From the NCBI GenBank assembly GCA_013288325.1, contig JABDCB010000002.1, positions 53,453 to 117,452 on the forward strand: DNA of 64,000 bases, read 5' to 3'. The stretch is from Bacteroidota bacterium (GTDB taxonomy: Bacteria; Bacteroidota; Bacteroidia; Palsa-965). The notes below the pieces were generated by a model. It did not search any database, was not told where the DNA came from, and saw only the letters and a program-made list of their open reading frames with translations. The position numbers and the translations under genes were made by a program. Positions within the stretch are counted from its first letter, which is position 1. Every line of letters begins with the position of its first letter. This document shows positions 51,889 through 61,158 of this stretch, one piece after another.

Positions 51889-52962
51889 TTAAATCGTAAT
51901 CAGTGTGTTCCAGCGGTGTGTGTCGGGTGCGTTTCCGGTACGGATAGCTTCCAGCATGCTTTTAGCCCGGATCATAAAACCGTTTTGTGGAACCGGAGGT
52001 AACAGATATTCTTTCCCCAACATGGTAATACTACCTATAGGAGCGGCCACAGCTGCTGTTCCGGATCCAAAGGCTTCCTGAATGGTTTTGTTTTCAAAAG
52101 CCAGAGCCAGATCTTTCACACCTATTTTGCGCTCTTCCGTTTTGTATCCGAGATCAGCAGCCAGCGTTAAATAAGAGTCCCTTGTTATTCCATCCAGGAT
52201 AGTATCCGACAGAGGGGGGGTTACCAATACATTGTTGATTACAAACAGAATATTCATCATGCCTGATTCTTCTATGTTCAGATCTTTGGAACCGTCGGTC
52301 CATATGACCTGATCAAAGCCTTGCTGACGTGCCAGTTTGGTAGGATAAAAAGCACCTCCGTAATTTCCTCCGCATTTAGCAAATCCGGTGCCACCATGTG
52401 CAGCACGTATAAAGCGATCCTCTACTTTTAACTTCAGTGTTTTGGAATAATAGGGTCCTACAGGCCCGGTGATAATCAGAAAACGATAATCATCGGATTC
52501 ATGAACACCAAAACGTTCTTCGTTGGATGCAAAGACAAAGGGACGGAGGTATAAGGAATGTCCTTCTTTTTTGGGCACCCAGGCCTCATCCAGGTGGATG
52601 AGTTGCTGAAGCCCTTCTGAAAAGAGTTCAAAAGGCAAGGCCGGCATGCTCATCCTTTCCAGTGATTTGGACAAACGCTGATAATGTTTTTCAATCCTGA
52701 AAATGGAAATAGCTCCGTCATTGGTGCGGAACGCTTTCATGCCTTCAAACACGGTTTGTCCGTAATGAAGAGAGAGTGCTGTAGGAGAAAGAACAATGGG
52801 GCCGTAAGGAATAAGTTGAGGTGTGGTCCAGGCTCCTTTGCGGTAATCGGCAGAGAGCATGTGATCGGAAACCGTTTTCCCGAATTCAAGCGCATCGAAA
52901 TTTGTTTCTGCCAAACGACTCTTGTTTGTTTTGTGTACGGAAAATTTGGTGGCTGTTATCAT
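51889..52962 (-). CDS. ilvE: branched-chain amino acid aminotransferase
   Basis: LSLHYGQTVFEGMKAFRTNDG, KCGGNYGGAFYPTKLARQQGFDQVIWTDG, EAFGSGTAAVAAPIG. Confidence 0.95.
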   Translation of the reverse strand: MITATKFSVHKTNKSRLAETNFDALEFGKTVSDHMLSADYRKGAWTTPQLIPYGPIVLSPTALSLHYGQTVFEGMKAFRTNDGAISIFRIEKHYQRLSKSLERMSMPALPFELFSEGLQQLIHLDEAWVPKKEGHSLYLRPFVFASNEERFGVHESDDYRFLIITGPVGPYYSKTLKLKVEDRFIRAAHGGTGFAKCGGNYGGAFYPTKLARQQGFDQVIWTDGSKDLNIEESGMMNILFVINNVLVTPPLSDTILDGITRDSYLTLAADLGYKTEERKIGVKDLALAFENKTIQEAFGSGTAAVAAPIGSITMLGKEYLLPPVPQNGFMIRAKSMLEAIRTGNAPDTHRWNTLITI

Positions 52963-53004
52963 GGTTCATGTTTTTGGTTAACAGTTTATTGAACAATCAT
53001 GTAT

Positions 53005-53910
53005 TCAGGGTACAGGTAATTTCTTGATGGCATATCCTTTGTTTACCCAATACACACCGAATATGGTAAGGGCAAATGCGACACAGGTAAGCAGTGTAAG
53101 TTTTTCGCTCAGCACCAGATATCCGAGTATCACCGCAATTAAGGGATTGATATAGGCATAGGTGGCTACAAGGCCCACCGGCAAGGTGGACAAGGCGTAC
53201 TGATAGGCAGCAAAGGCGGCTGCAGAACCGATCAGCGTGAGATACACTAATGCCAGCAGACTTTCATTGCTGATCACCCCCATGTGGTTCCATTCTCCTC
53301 TGAAAGTTCCGATGCTCAATGATAATACACCTCCGGCCAGCAGCTGAAATGCCGCATTGTAAAAACTATTAGTACCGGATGTTTTAGCGCGAGAGTACAA
53401 AGTGCCCGCCGACCAGCTGATGGTGGCCAGCAAGGTTATGAATGCTCCCAATGCATAATGAGGATTAGTAAGCTCTATCAGATGATCTCTGAAAATAAAA
53501 CCCGTGCCCAGCATGCCGCATACAACGCCTATGCGGATATGGGTATTCAGTTTGTTGTTCTTGCCCATGAGTAAACTAAGCACGATAATATTAAGGGGTG
53601 TAAGCGTGCAAATGAGAGCAGCCAATCCACTGGGAATATATTTCACCGCCCACGTTACCAATCCTGTTCCGAGACCTACAATCAGCATTCCGGAAATTAA
53701 GTTGGGACGGATGGCGGTCCAGGTCCACGGAAATTTATGTTTGCTAAAGGCAAGAAGCATCAGCAATATAACTCCTGCTGATACATTACGTATGCCTGCA
53801 AAAAGAAACGCAGGAAAGCTTACAACGGCTATGCGTGTAAAGAGATAGGTGGTGCCCCATACCAGACAAATAAACACGAGGCATAGATAACCGGTTATTT
53901 TTTTGTTCAT
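53005..53910 (-). CDS. EamA family (DMT) transporter
   Basis: FICLVWGTTYLFTRIAVVSFPAFLFAGIRN and C-terminal ALSTLPVGLVATYAYINPLIAVILGYLVLSEKL; ~10 TM. Confidence 0.93.
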   Translation of the reverse strand: MNKKITGYLCLVFICLVWGTTYLFTRIAVVSFPAFLFAGIRNVSAGVILLMLLAFSKHKFPWTWTAIRPNLISGMLIVGLGTGLVTWAVKYIPSGLAALICTLTPLNIIVLSLLMGKNNKLNTHIRIGVVCGMLGTGFIFRDHLIELTNPHYALGAFITLLATISWSAGTLYSRAKTSGTNSFYNAAFQLLAGGVLSLSIGTFRGEWNHMGVISNESLLALVYLTLIGSAAAFAAYQYALSTLPVGLVATYAYINPLIAVILGYLVLSEKLTLLTCVAFALTIFGVYWVNKGYAIKKLPVP

Positions 53911-54007
53911 CTGACAAGTGATGTTGTTAATGATGCTACAAATTTCCTATGTTTGTACATACAAGAACAGATTCAGTTTATGATTATTTGAGCATAACAG
54001 ATTTGCC

Positions 54008-55459
54008 ATGAAACAGAAACAAGTTATTGCCGAAGAAGATTTTTTATACCTGCAGGTATCGGAAAAGCTGGAAAACCAGATAGAACATAGTGTATTGAAG
54101 ATAGGAGAGAAACTTCCTTCCGTACGCGGCTTAAGCAAGGAGCAGGGCATTAGTATAAGTACGGCTTTTAAGGCCTATTCGGATCTGGAAAACAAAGGAC
54201 TGATAGAAGCGCGTCCTAAATCGGGTTACTATGTTAAATATGTACCAAAAGAATATCCGGTAGCGCCGGTTATAGGTCATGAACACAAGGATCCGAAGAA
54301 GGTAAAGGTGGATGAGATGATTGCAATGGTGTATGAGAATCTGAGAGCGGAAGATGTGGTGCGGTTGTCGCTGGCTGTTCCGGCACCGGAGTTGTTGCCG
54401 GCTGCCAAACTGAATAAGATGATGGCCGAAGCCTTGCGCAGAAGCAGTGATAGCTGTACCGGCTATGAACATATTCAGGGCAATACCTTATTGAGAAAAC
54501 AAATAGCACGTTATTCCTTTAGCTGGGGTGGTAGTTTGACCGAGCAGGATATTGTTACTACACAGGGATGTATGGAGGCGTTGTTCTTTTGTCTGAAAGC
54601 GGTTACAAATCCAGGTGATACGGTCGCGATTGAATATCCTACCTATTTCGGCATTTTCAATGTCATGCAAAGTCTGGGATTAAAAGTGGTGGAGATACCG
54701 ACGAATATTGGGACTGGGCCTGATCTGAATTATCTGGAGAAGGCGCTGGACAAGATGAAGATAAAGGCTTGTCTGTTCGTCACCAACTTTAATAACCCTA
54801 TAGGATCGTGTATGCCGGAGGAGAACAAAAAAAAACTGGTGAAGATGTTAGCGGCAAAAGAGATTCCGCTGATAGAAGATGATATTTACGGGGAGTTGTA
54901 TTTTGGCAAGAAACGTCCTGTAACATGCAAAAGCTTTGACAAAAAAGGATTGGTGCTGTTGTGCTCTTCCGTATCCAAATCGCTGGTGCCCGGGTATCGC
55001 GTTGGATGGTGTATTCCCGGTCGCTATAAGGACGTGATCCTTAAACTGAAGCTTATGCATACCGTATCATCGGCTACACCAACTCAGGCGGCGGTGGGTT
55101 TGTTTATTGAAACAGGACGTTTTGATCTGCATTTGCGCAATCTCCGGAAGGCGCTTTACACGCAATGTCTGCGTTATACCCAGGCAATAGCGGAATATTT
55201 TCCGGACGATACCAAAGTGAGCAGTCCACAGGGCGGATATGTATTATGGCTGGAGCTGAATAAAAAGGTAAATGCCTTTGATCTTTTTCAGGAAGCGATG
55301 GAATATCATATCAGCGTTGCTCCAGGTCAGATATTCAGCACCGATGCCCGGTTTGAAAATTGTGTTCGTATCAGTTTCGGAATGCCATTCACAAAAGAGA
55401 TTGATCAAAGTCTGAAAATTCTGGGACAACTGGTGAGCAAGAAGATTAAAGGAAGGTAA
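54008..55459 (+). CDS. MocR-type regulator (GntR HTH + PLP aminotransferase-like domain)
   Basis: N-terminal HTH LQVSEKLENQIEHSVLKIGEKLPSVRGLSKEQGISISTAFKAYSDLENKGLIEARPKSGYYV; PLP domain FVTNFNNPIGSCMPEENKKKLVKML...SSVSKSLVPGYRVGWCIPG. Divergent from the EamA gene. Confidence 0.95.
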   Translation: MKQKQVIAEEDFLYLQVSEKLENQIEHSVLKIGEKLPSVRGLSKEQGISISTAFKAYSDLENKGLIEARPKSGYYVKYVPKEYPVAPVIGHEHKDPKKVKVDEMIAMVYENLRAEDVVRLSLAVPAPELLPAAKLNKMMAEALRRSSDSCTGYEHIQGNTLLRKQIARYSFSWGGSLTEQDIVTTQGCMEALFFCLKAVTNPGDTVAIEYPTYFGIFNVMQSLGLKVVEIPTNIGTGPDLNYLEKALDKMKIKACLFVTNFNNPIGSCMPEENKKKLVKMLAAKEIPLIEDDIYGELYFGKKRPVTCKSFDKKGLVLLCSSVSKSLVPGYRVGWCIPGRYKDVILKLKLMHTVSSATPTQAAVGLFIETGRFDLHLRNLRKALYTQCLRYTQAIAEYFPDDTKVSSPQGGYVLWLELNKKVNAFDLFQEAMEYHISVAPGQIFSTDARFENCVRISFGMPFTKEIDQSLKILGQLVSKKIKGR

Positions 55460-55468
55460 GCCGTATGG

Positions 55469-58400
55469 CTAGTTAACAATCACCACCAGTTTGCGTCTGA
55501 TGCCTCCCGCTGTGAGTGAGCATTCGTAAATACCTTTGGCCAGCCCATTGGAAGGGGCGATATGGATCTTGTTGTCGTTGATGGAAGCCGAATAAAATTG
55601 CTGGGAGTAGACCATCCTTCCCATCGCATCGTGAATCACAATCTGTACTTCCTGATTGTTTTCAATGCCGGAGAAATTGATTGTAAATGATCCCGTATTG
55701 GGATTGGGAAACACACTGAACAGGATGTTTTTTTCGGAAACAAAATTTACACTTACTACATTAAAGCGGTTATAGAGGCCGTTGTTGTCGGTTTGTTTCA
55801 GGCGGTAATAGGAAGTGCCGTTCAACGGACTCGGATCCGTTACCAGATAACTTAAAGGAGTGGTACTTGTTCCGTTGCTGGCTTTGGAAGGTACGCGGGT
55901 AAGTTCTGCAAAGTCGGTTCCGTCACCGCTTCGCTCTACGGTAAAATAATTGTTGTTCGTTTCCGATGAGGTGGCCCATGCAATATTTACTTTGTTATCC
56001 AATGGTGTGGCGGTAAACGTAAGCAGCTCGATAGGTAATGGGCTGTTGAAATTATCGGTGGTGCCGATGGTATAATACCAGGTGGTGGTGATATTGACAG
56101 AAGGCAAGGTGAAGATAACCCTGTTGCCCGAAACGGTGACCGAGGTGGTGGCGATCACCGTGAAATTAGAAGTAGGATTGGCCCGTCCCCATAACTGATA
56201 ATTGGAAGCTACGCCCGGAGCGCCGAAAGCCGAGACGCCGTAATCGCTGAAATCAAAATAAATTTTCAAATTGCCTCCGTTTCCTCCAACATCTGTTTTA
56301 TTGATAAGCCAATCATTGAGCCAGCGTTCAGAGCCGGCGCCGGCCCCTATAGGCATATATAATGCAGTGGTTACGGCAGCGGTAGGGCAGGTAGTACCCG
56401 AGGTAATCATGTCGCCGCTATTTTGCAAAAAGCCGTTGTCAATAAATCCCATTCCTACCGATTGACGTGTGGCTTGTACACTATCACTGAAAGCGGTGGT
56501 TACACCAATACCGTTCACAAAAAGATTATATCCGTTTGCAGGGGTATATACACTATTGGATACAGTCAATCCATAATAGGCAGCCTGATTAGACTCCATA
56601 ATGGCTTGCTGTGTGGCATTAATATCCGAAGCAAGGACATTGACTTCGGAAATAACACCCTGCCAGTATTCCGATGCATTGGCTGCATAGCCGGTATAGA
56701 ATGCAGTAGCGTTGGAACTATTGGCTGTGCTTGCCGAAGTAACGATTTGTGAGCCTCCTCCATATAATTTACTGCTGGAAGAAGGGTGCTGAATAAGTGT
56801 GATAGGTTCAAAAACAGAAGCAGCGGTGCCTGAAATCATATTGGTAGGGCCGTTGCTGAAGCCACCTGTCCACATAGCGGTATTGCTTCCCCACAATCCC
56901 CACCAGGTGCCGGTATTTCTACCTTGTTGTGCCAGTCCCTGCCATGCGGCGCTGCCTGTATTAGCACCCAGCGCATTAAGCGTTCCTCCTACCGTATTGT
57001 TAAAGGCGGTGGTGAAGGCTGAGGCGGTTAAGTATTGGGAAGCTCCGTCAAAATGAATGGTAGGTAGAACACCCTGCAACTCAATCACCCCTGCATTCAC
57101 AATCAGGGGCTGATTGGCAATAGAAGCCTGGGTAAGATTATTGCCATTACCGCTCTGATCATACCAGGTGGATACATAAGCGCTGGCAGCAGTTACCGGC
57201 ATAGGAGAAGGAGCGGCAATAGCCACGTTATAATACTGACCCTGGCTCCATTCCAAAAATTGCCTGTCGGCAGTAGTCATATTGGTAGCTAACAGTACAA
57301 TTTCATTCAGATATCCGCTGATGAATCTGCCGGCGCAACACATATCTTCTCCAACTACTAAGGAGGTGGTATTATTTCCGGCCGGATTTCCTGCCGTTGA
57401 TGGAGTATTGGTTTGGCCACTATTGTTGTATGATAAAACTCCATTGTAATACATCTGGCTGGCCGTGGCCTGTACCAGGGAAGTGAGAATCTGGTAGGTA
57501 TTATTTGTAACGGTATGTCCGTTAACAGTAGGGTAATCCGATTGTGTGCTCCACCAGCAGATATTCCAGTTATTGGCAGGTCCTACTTCCAATTGACTGC
57601 AGATGGAACCGGCTCCGTCTCTCCAGGAAACAATAGGTGAATAAGCATTGTTGGTGCCAATCGGGTATATAACAGCATTCCATGTGGCGGTTTGACTATT
57701 GAGCAACATATTGTAAGATGCATTGGACATAAAATCAGAAGTGCCGTTGAAAAAGGCAGCTACCGTTCCGTTGGCCCGGTCAATGACTCCTGCATTTATA
57801 ATACGGGGCTGATCGGCAGCGGTACCCTGGGTGAGGTTGTATCCGTTGCCGCTTTGATCATACCAGGTAGCAATGTATCCGCTGGTGATACTGGCCGGCA
57901 TAGCACCAACAGTAATTCCGCTGATGTTGTAGTATTGTGCCTGGCTCCATTGCATAAACTGATTATCAGTTGCCGAAAGTGCAGACGAAAAGAAAACAAG
58001 TTCAGACAGATAGCCGGTAAGGGCAGCATAGGTATTTTGCGCATCTCCTCCGAATGTGATGCCGGTACTTGAGTAGGTGGCTATGGCAACCGGTGCAGGT
58101 TCCGTAGTAGTGACCTGTGATAGCGTGGCGGAAGTAAGATTACGTGTTCCGGTCTGATTTACATTGACAGTATTAACGGCAAACCCTCCCCAGTCGGACC
58201 AGATGGAGAAACCGGACAGAGCAGGGCTTTCTCCGTTTGCCAGAGAACGGTTGGCACCTCCTGTGTTTCCTCCTGTTCGGTAGGCGCCCCACCAATTGCT
58301 TGCGGCATTAGCTGCATCGGCGCTTCCCACCACATACGAAGCGGAAAGTATGAATACAGAAGCCTGTGGAATGAGCAGATACATATTACTACCGGAGATA

Positions 58401-59140
58401 TATCGCATGGCAGGAAGTGTATTCTGCCGGTCAATAACTCCTGCATTCACAATCCTGGGTTGATTACCGGCTGTTACCTGTGTAGCATTTTTTCCATTGC
58501 CGCTTTGGTCATACCAGATGGTCACAAACCCGCTGCCTGCCCCTACAAATGTTTTGAGTGCAGTGGTATCCAGATCGCCGGTAACTGTAAAACCTATATC
58601 ACTGGTGGTGTTATCACTGCTGCGGCGTACATTGATAGCTTTTCCTACATAGGTACAGCTGAGCTGGCGCAGGCCATACGCTGCTGCTGCCGCTGTGCTG
58701 ATATCGCCCAGCGGATTGGATGCGATCACAAATGTTTTTAAGGTATTGGTATCCAGATCGCCATTGGCGGTAAAGCCTATATCCTTGTTAGCATTATCGC
58801 AGCTGCGCCTTACGTTGATAGCATTTCCAACGTAGGTACATTTCAGCTTACGGAGGCTGTAAGCGGCATCTGCCGAGCCACTCATGGCGCTGAGCGGATT
58901 GGATGCAGCTACAAAGGCTGTCAATGCCGCGGTATTTAATGCTCCGCAGGTAAAGCCTATATCCAGCGTTGCATTGTCGCAGGTACGTCTTACTTTGATA
59001 GCGTTGCCTTTGTAAGTAGGATTGATCAGCCTCAGACCATAACTTCCCGCAGCTCCATACGTTGCCTGTGCTACCACAAAACGGGAAGCAACCAGACAAC
59101 AGATAAGAAGAAGAATCCTGAACGGAAACTTAGGGATCAT
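55469..59140 (-). CDS. T9SS type A sorting protein with GH54 (AbfB)-like/LamG-like modules
   Basis: Three N-terminal ~60-aa repeats, three 'TWYDQSGNGxNLTQ...QPRIVNAGVID' modules, C-terminal FSVFPNPNTGSFTINFSG...GIYECSLTAGGIRRKLVVIVN. Confidence 0.8.
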   Translation of the reverse strand: MIPKFPFRILLLICCLVASRFVVAQATYGAAGSYGLRLINPTYKGNAIKVRRTCDNATLDIGFTCGALNTAALTAFVAASNPLSAMSGSADAAYSLRKLKCTYVGNAINVRRSCDNANKDIGFTANGDLDTNTLKTFVIASNPLGDISTAAAAAYGLRQLSCTYVGKAINVRRSSDNTTSDIGFTVTGDLDTTALKTFVGAGSGFVTIWYDQSGNGKNATQVTAGNQPRIVNAGVIDRQNTLPAMRYISGSNMYLLIPQASVFILSASYVVGSADAANAASNWWGAYRTGGNTGGANRSLANGESPALSGFSIWSDWGGFAVNTVNVNQTGTRNLTSATLSQVTTTEPAPVAIATYSSTGITFGGDAQNTYAALTGYLSELVFFSSALSATDNQFMQWSQAQYYNISGITVGAMPASITSGYIATWYDQSGNGYNLTQGTAADQPRIINAGVIDRANGTVAAFFNGTSDFMSNASYNMLLNSQTATWNAVIYPIGTNNAYSPIVSWRDGAGSICSQLEVGPANNWNICWWSTQSDYPTVNGHTVTNNTYQILTSLVQATASQMYYNGVLSYNNSGQTNTPSTAGNPAGNNTTSLVVGEDMCCAGRFISGYLNEIVLLATNMTTADRQFLEWSQGQYYNVAIAAPSPMPVTAASAYVSTWYDQSGNGNNLTQASIANQPLIVNAGVIELQGVLPTIHFDGASQYLTASAFTTAFNNTVGGTLNALGANTGSAAWQGLAQQGRNTGTWWGLWGSNTAMWTGGFSNGPTNMISGTAASVFEPITLIQHPSSSSKLYGGGSQIVTSASTANSSNATAFYTGYAANASEYWQGVISEVNVLASDINATQQAIMESNQAAYYGLTVSNSVYTPANGYNLFVNGIGVTTAFSDSVQATRQSVGMGFIDNGFLQNSGDMITSGTTCPTAAVTTALYMPIGAGAGSERWLNDWLINKTDVGGNGGNLKIYFDFSDYGVSAFGAPGVASNYQLWGRANPTSNFTVIATTSVTVSGNRVIFTLPSVNITTTWYYTIGTTDNFNSPLPIELLTFTATPLDNKVNIAWATSSETNNNYFTVERSGDGTDFAELTRVPSKASNGTSTTPLSYLVTDPSPLNGTSYYRLKQTDNNGLYNRFNVVSVNFVSEKNILFSVFPNPNTGSFTINFSGIENNQEVQIVIHDAMGRMVYSQQFYSASINDNKIHIAPSNGLAKGIYECSLTAGGIRRKLVVIVN

Positions 59141-59480
59141 ATATTCTGTATTCTAAATATATTAGGACTTGCCTGAGTGAGTGGTTCTGGCTGTTAGATT
59201 TTAGCGTAAGTATTATCTGATCGAGTTAAGCTATATCTGCTTACAATATACAAACAAGCATTAGCTTTTTCAGTATAATTCGACCAAGAACAAGCTGATA
59301 CTGATAAGTATGAGGTTTGTTATAGACAAAATAAGCGTTAAGGATAGCAAAACCTGGTCTAACAATAATGACATTGTATATTTTGGAGGATTTGGAATTT
59401 ACCCTTGTTATTGTAGCTTTGATTTCGTGAAGCAGATTCCGCAGATGAGTATGAATACTTAACATGTTAATTTTCTGAAT

Positions 59481-61099
59481 ATGAACAGAAGAAAATTCCT
59501 GAGAAGCACCTCCTTTGCCGGTGTTGCTTTTACTTCCCTCGGAGCAGTATCCTGCCGGTCTGATGTAGGTGAAAAAAGCAAGGGTGACCTGCCCAAAGAA
59601 CCTGAATCCCTGCTGAATGAACTGAGTATACAGCAGCTACAGGATAAAATGAATAGCGGTGTATGGACCTCTCGTATGATTACCGAAAGCTACCTGAAAC
59701 GCATTGCTGCCATTGATAAAAAAGGCCCTCATCTGAATTCCGTTATTGAACTCAACCCCGATGCCCTATCTATTGCCGATGCTCTGGACAAAGAACGCAA
59801 AAACGGAAAGATACGCGGGCCCCTGCATGGCATTCCCGTACTAATCAAAGATAATATCGATACAGGTGATGGGATGATGACCACAGCCGGCTCTCTGGCT
59901 TTGGAAGGGCACCGGGCCGCTAAAGATGCTTTTATTATTAAACAGTTAAGAGCTGCAGGCGCTGTGCTTCTGGGCAAGACCAATCTGAGCGAATGGGCGA
60001 ATTTCCGGTCGATACATTCCACCAGTGGATGGAGCAGCAGAGGAGGACAGACACGAAATCCTTATGTGCTCGATCGAAGTCCATGTGGTTCCAGTTCCGG
60101 ATCGGCTGCTGCCGTTGCTGCCAGCCTATGCACCGTAGCCATTGGTACGGAGACAGATGGTTCTGTTACAGCCCCTTCTTCCTGTTGCGGTATTGTAGGC
60201 ATGAAGCCTACTGTTGGCCTTCTCAGCCGCAGCGGCATTATCCCCATTTCAAAAACACAGGATACTGCCGGCCCCATGACACGAACGGTATTTGATGCCG
60301 CTGTTCTGTTAGGAGCGCTTGCCGGAATAGATGAAGACATAAGGCAACAACCAACACTCCCGACAAAGTAGGGAAAGATTATACCACCTTTCTGAAGACA
60401 GATGCGCTGAAAGGAAAAAGAATAGGTATTGAAAAATCCTTTCTCGCCGGTCAGGAAGGAATTGTAGCTCTTTACAAAGAAGCATTAGAGCTATTGAAAA
60501 AGCAAGGTGCGGAGCTGATTGAACTGGATATGCTGAAAGAGTTTGCAGCACCAGGCTCTGCAGAACTTACCGTGCTTCAATATGAATTTAAAGAGGGGCT
60601 TAATGCATATCTCTCTGCTGCCGGTACTCCCGTAAAATCACTGGCAGGGGTAATCGCCTTCAATAAAGAACATGAAGAAAAAGCGATGCCTTACTTTAAA
60701 CAGGAAATTCTGGAGCAGAGTGAAGCAAGAGGAGGACTGGATGAGAAGGCGTATAAGGATGCGCTGCATCAGACCCTGCACTGCCGGAATTTGCTCGATT
60801 CATTATTTAAGACACATCGTTTGGATGCCTTATGTACCACTACCCTGGGTACTGCCTGCGCCATCGATTTGGTGAACGGGGATTACGATACAGGATTTTC
60901 ATTCACACAGCCTGCAGCCATGGCCGGCTATCCTCACATCACCGTACCGATGGGCAAAGTGCATGAGTTGCCGGCGGGTCTTTCTTTTACCGGACCAGCG
61001 TGGCATGAAGGGGAGCTGCTTGCATTGGCTTACGCCTATGAACAGGCTTCTCATAAACGCTGCTCACCGGCTTTTACCCCTTCTCTCATTCCATCCTGA
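59481..61099 (+). pseudogene. amidase (glutamyl-tRNA amidotransferase A-like) interrupted by a frameshift near 60338
   Basis: N-terminal half (59481..60371) has GKTNLSEWANFRS...DRSPCGSSSGSAAAVAASLCTVAIGTETDGSVTAPSSCCGIVGMKPT. The C-terminal half continues in another frame (DKVGKDYTTFLKTDALKGKRIGIEKSF ...) through 61099. Confidence 0.85.
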
Positions 61100-61158
61100 T
61101 TTCATTTGCGGGTTTAAGCGCGTTTCTATACTTTGCATGCTGAATCAACATCCATTTC

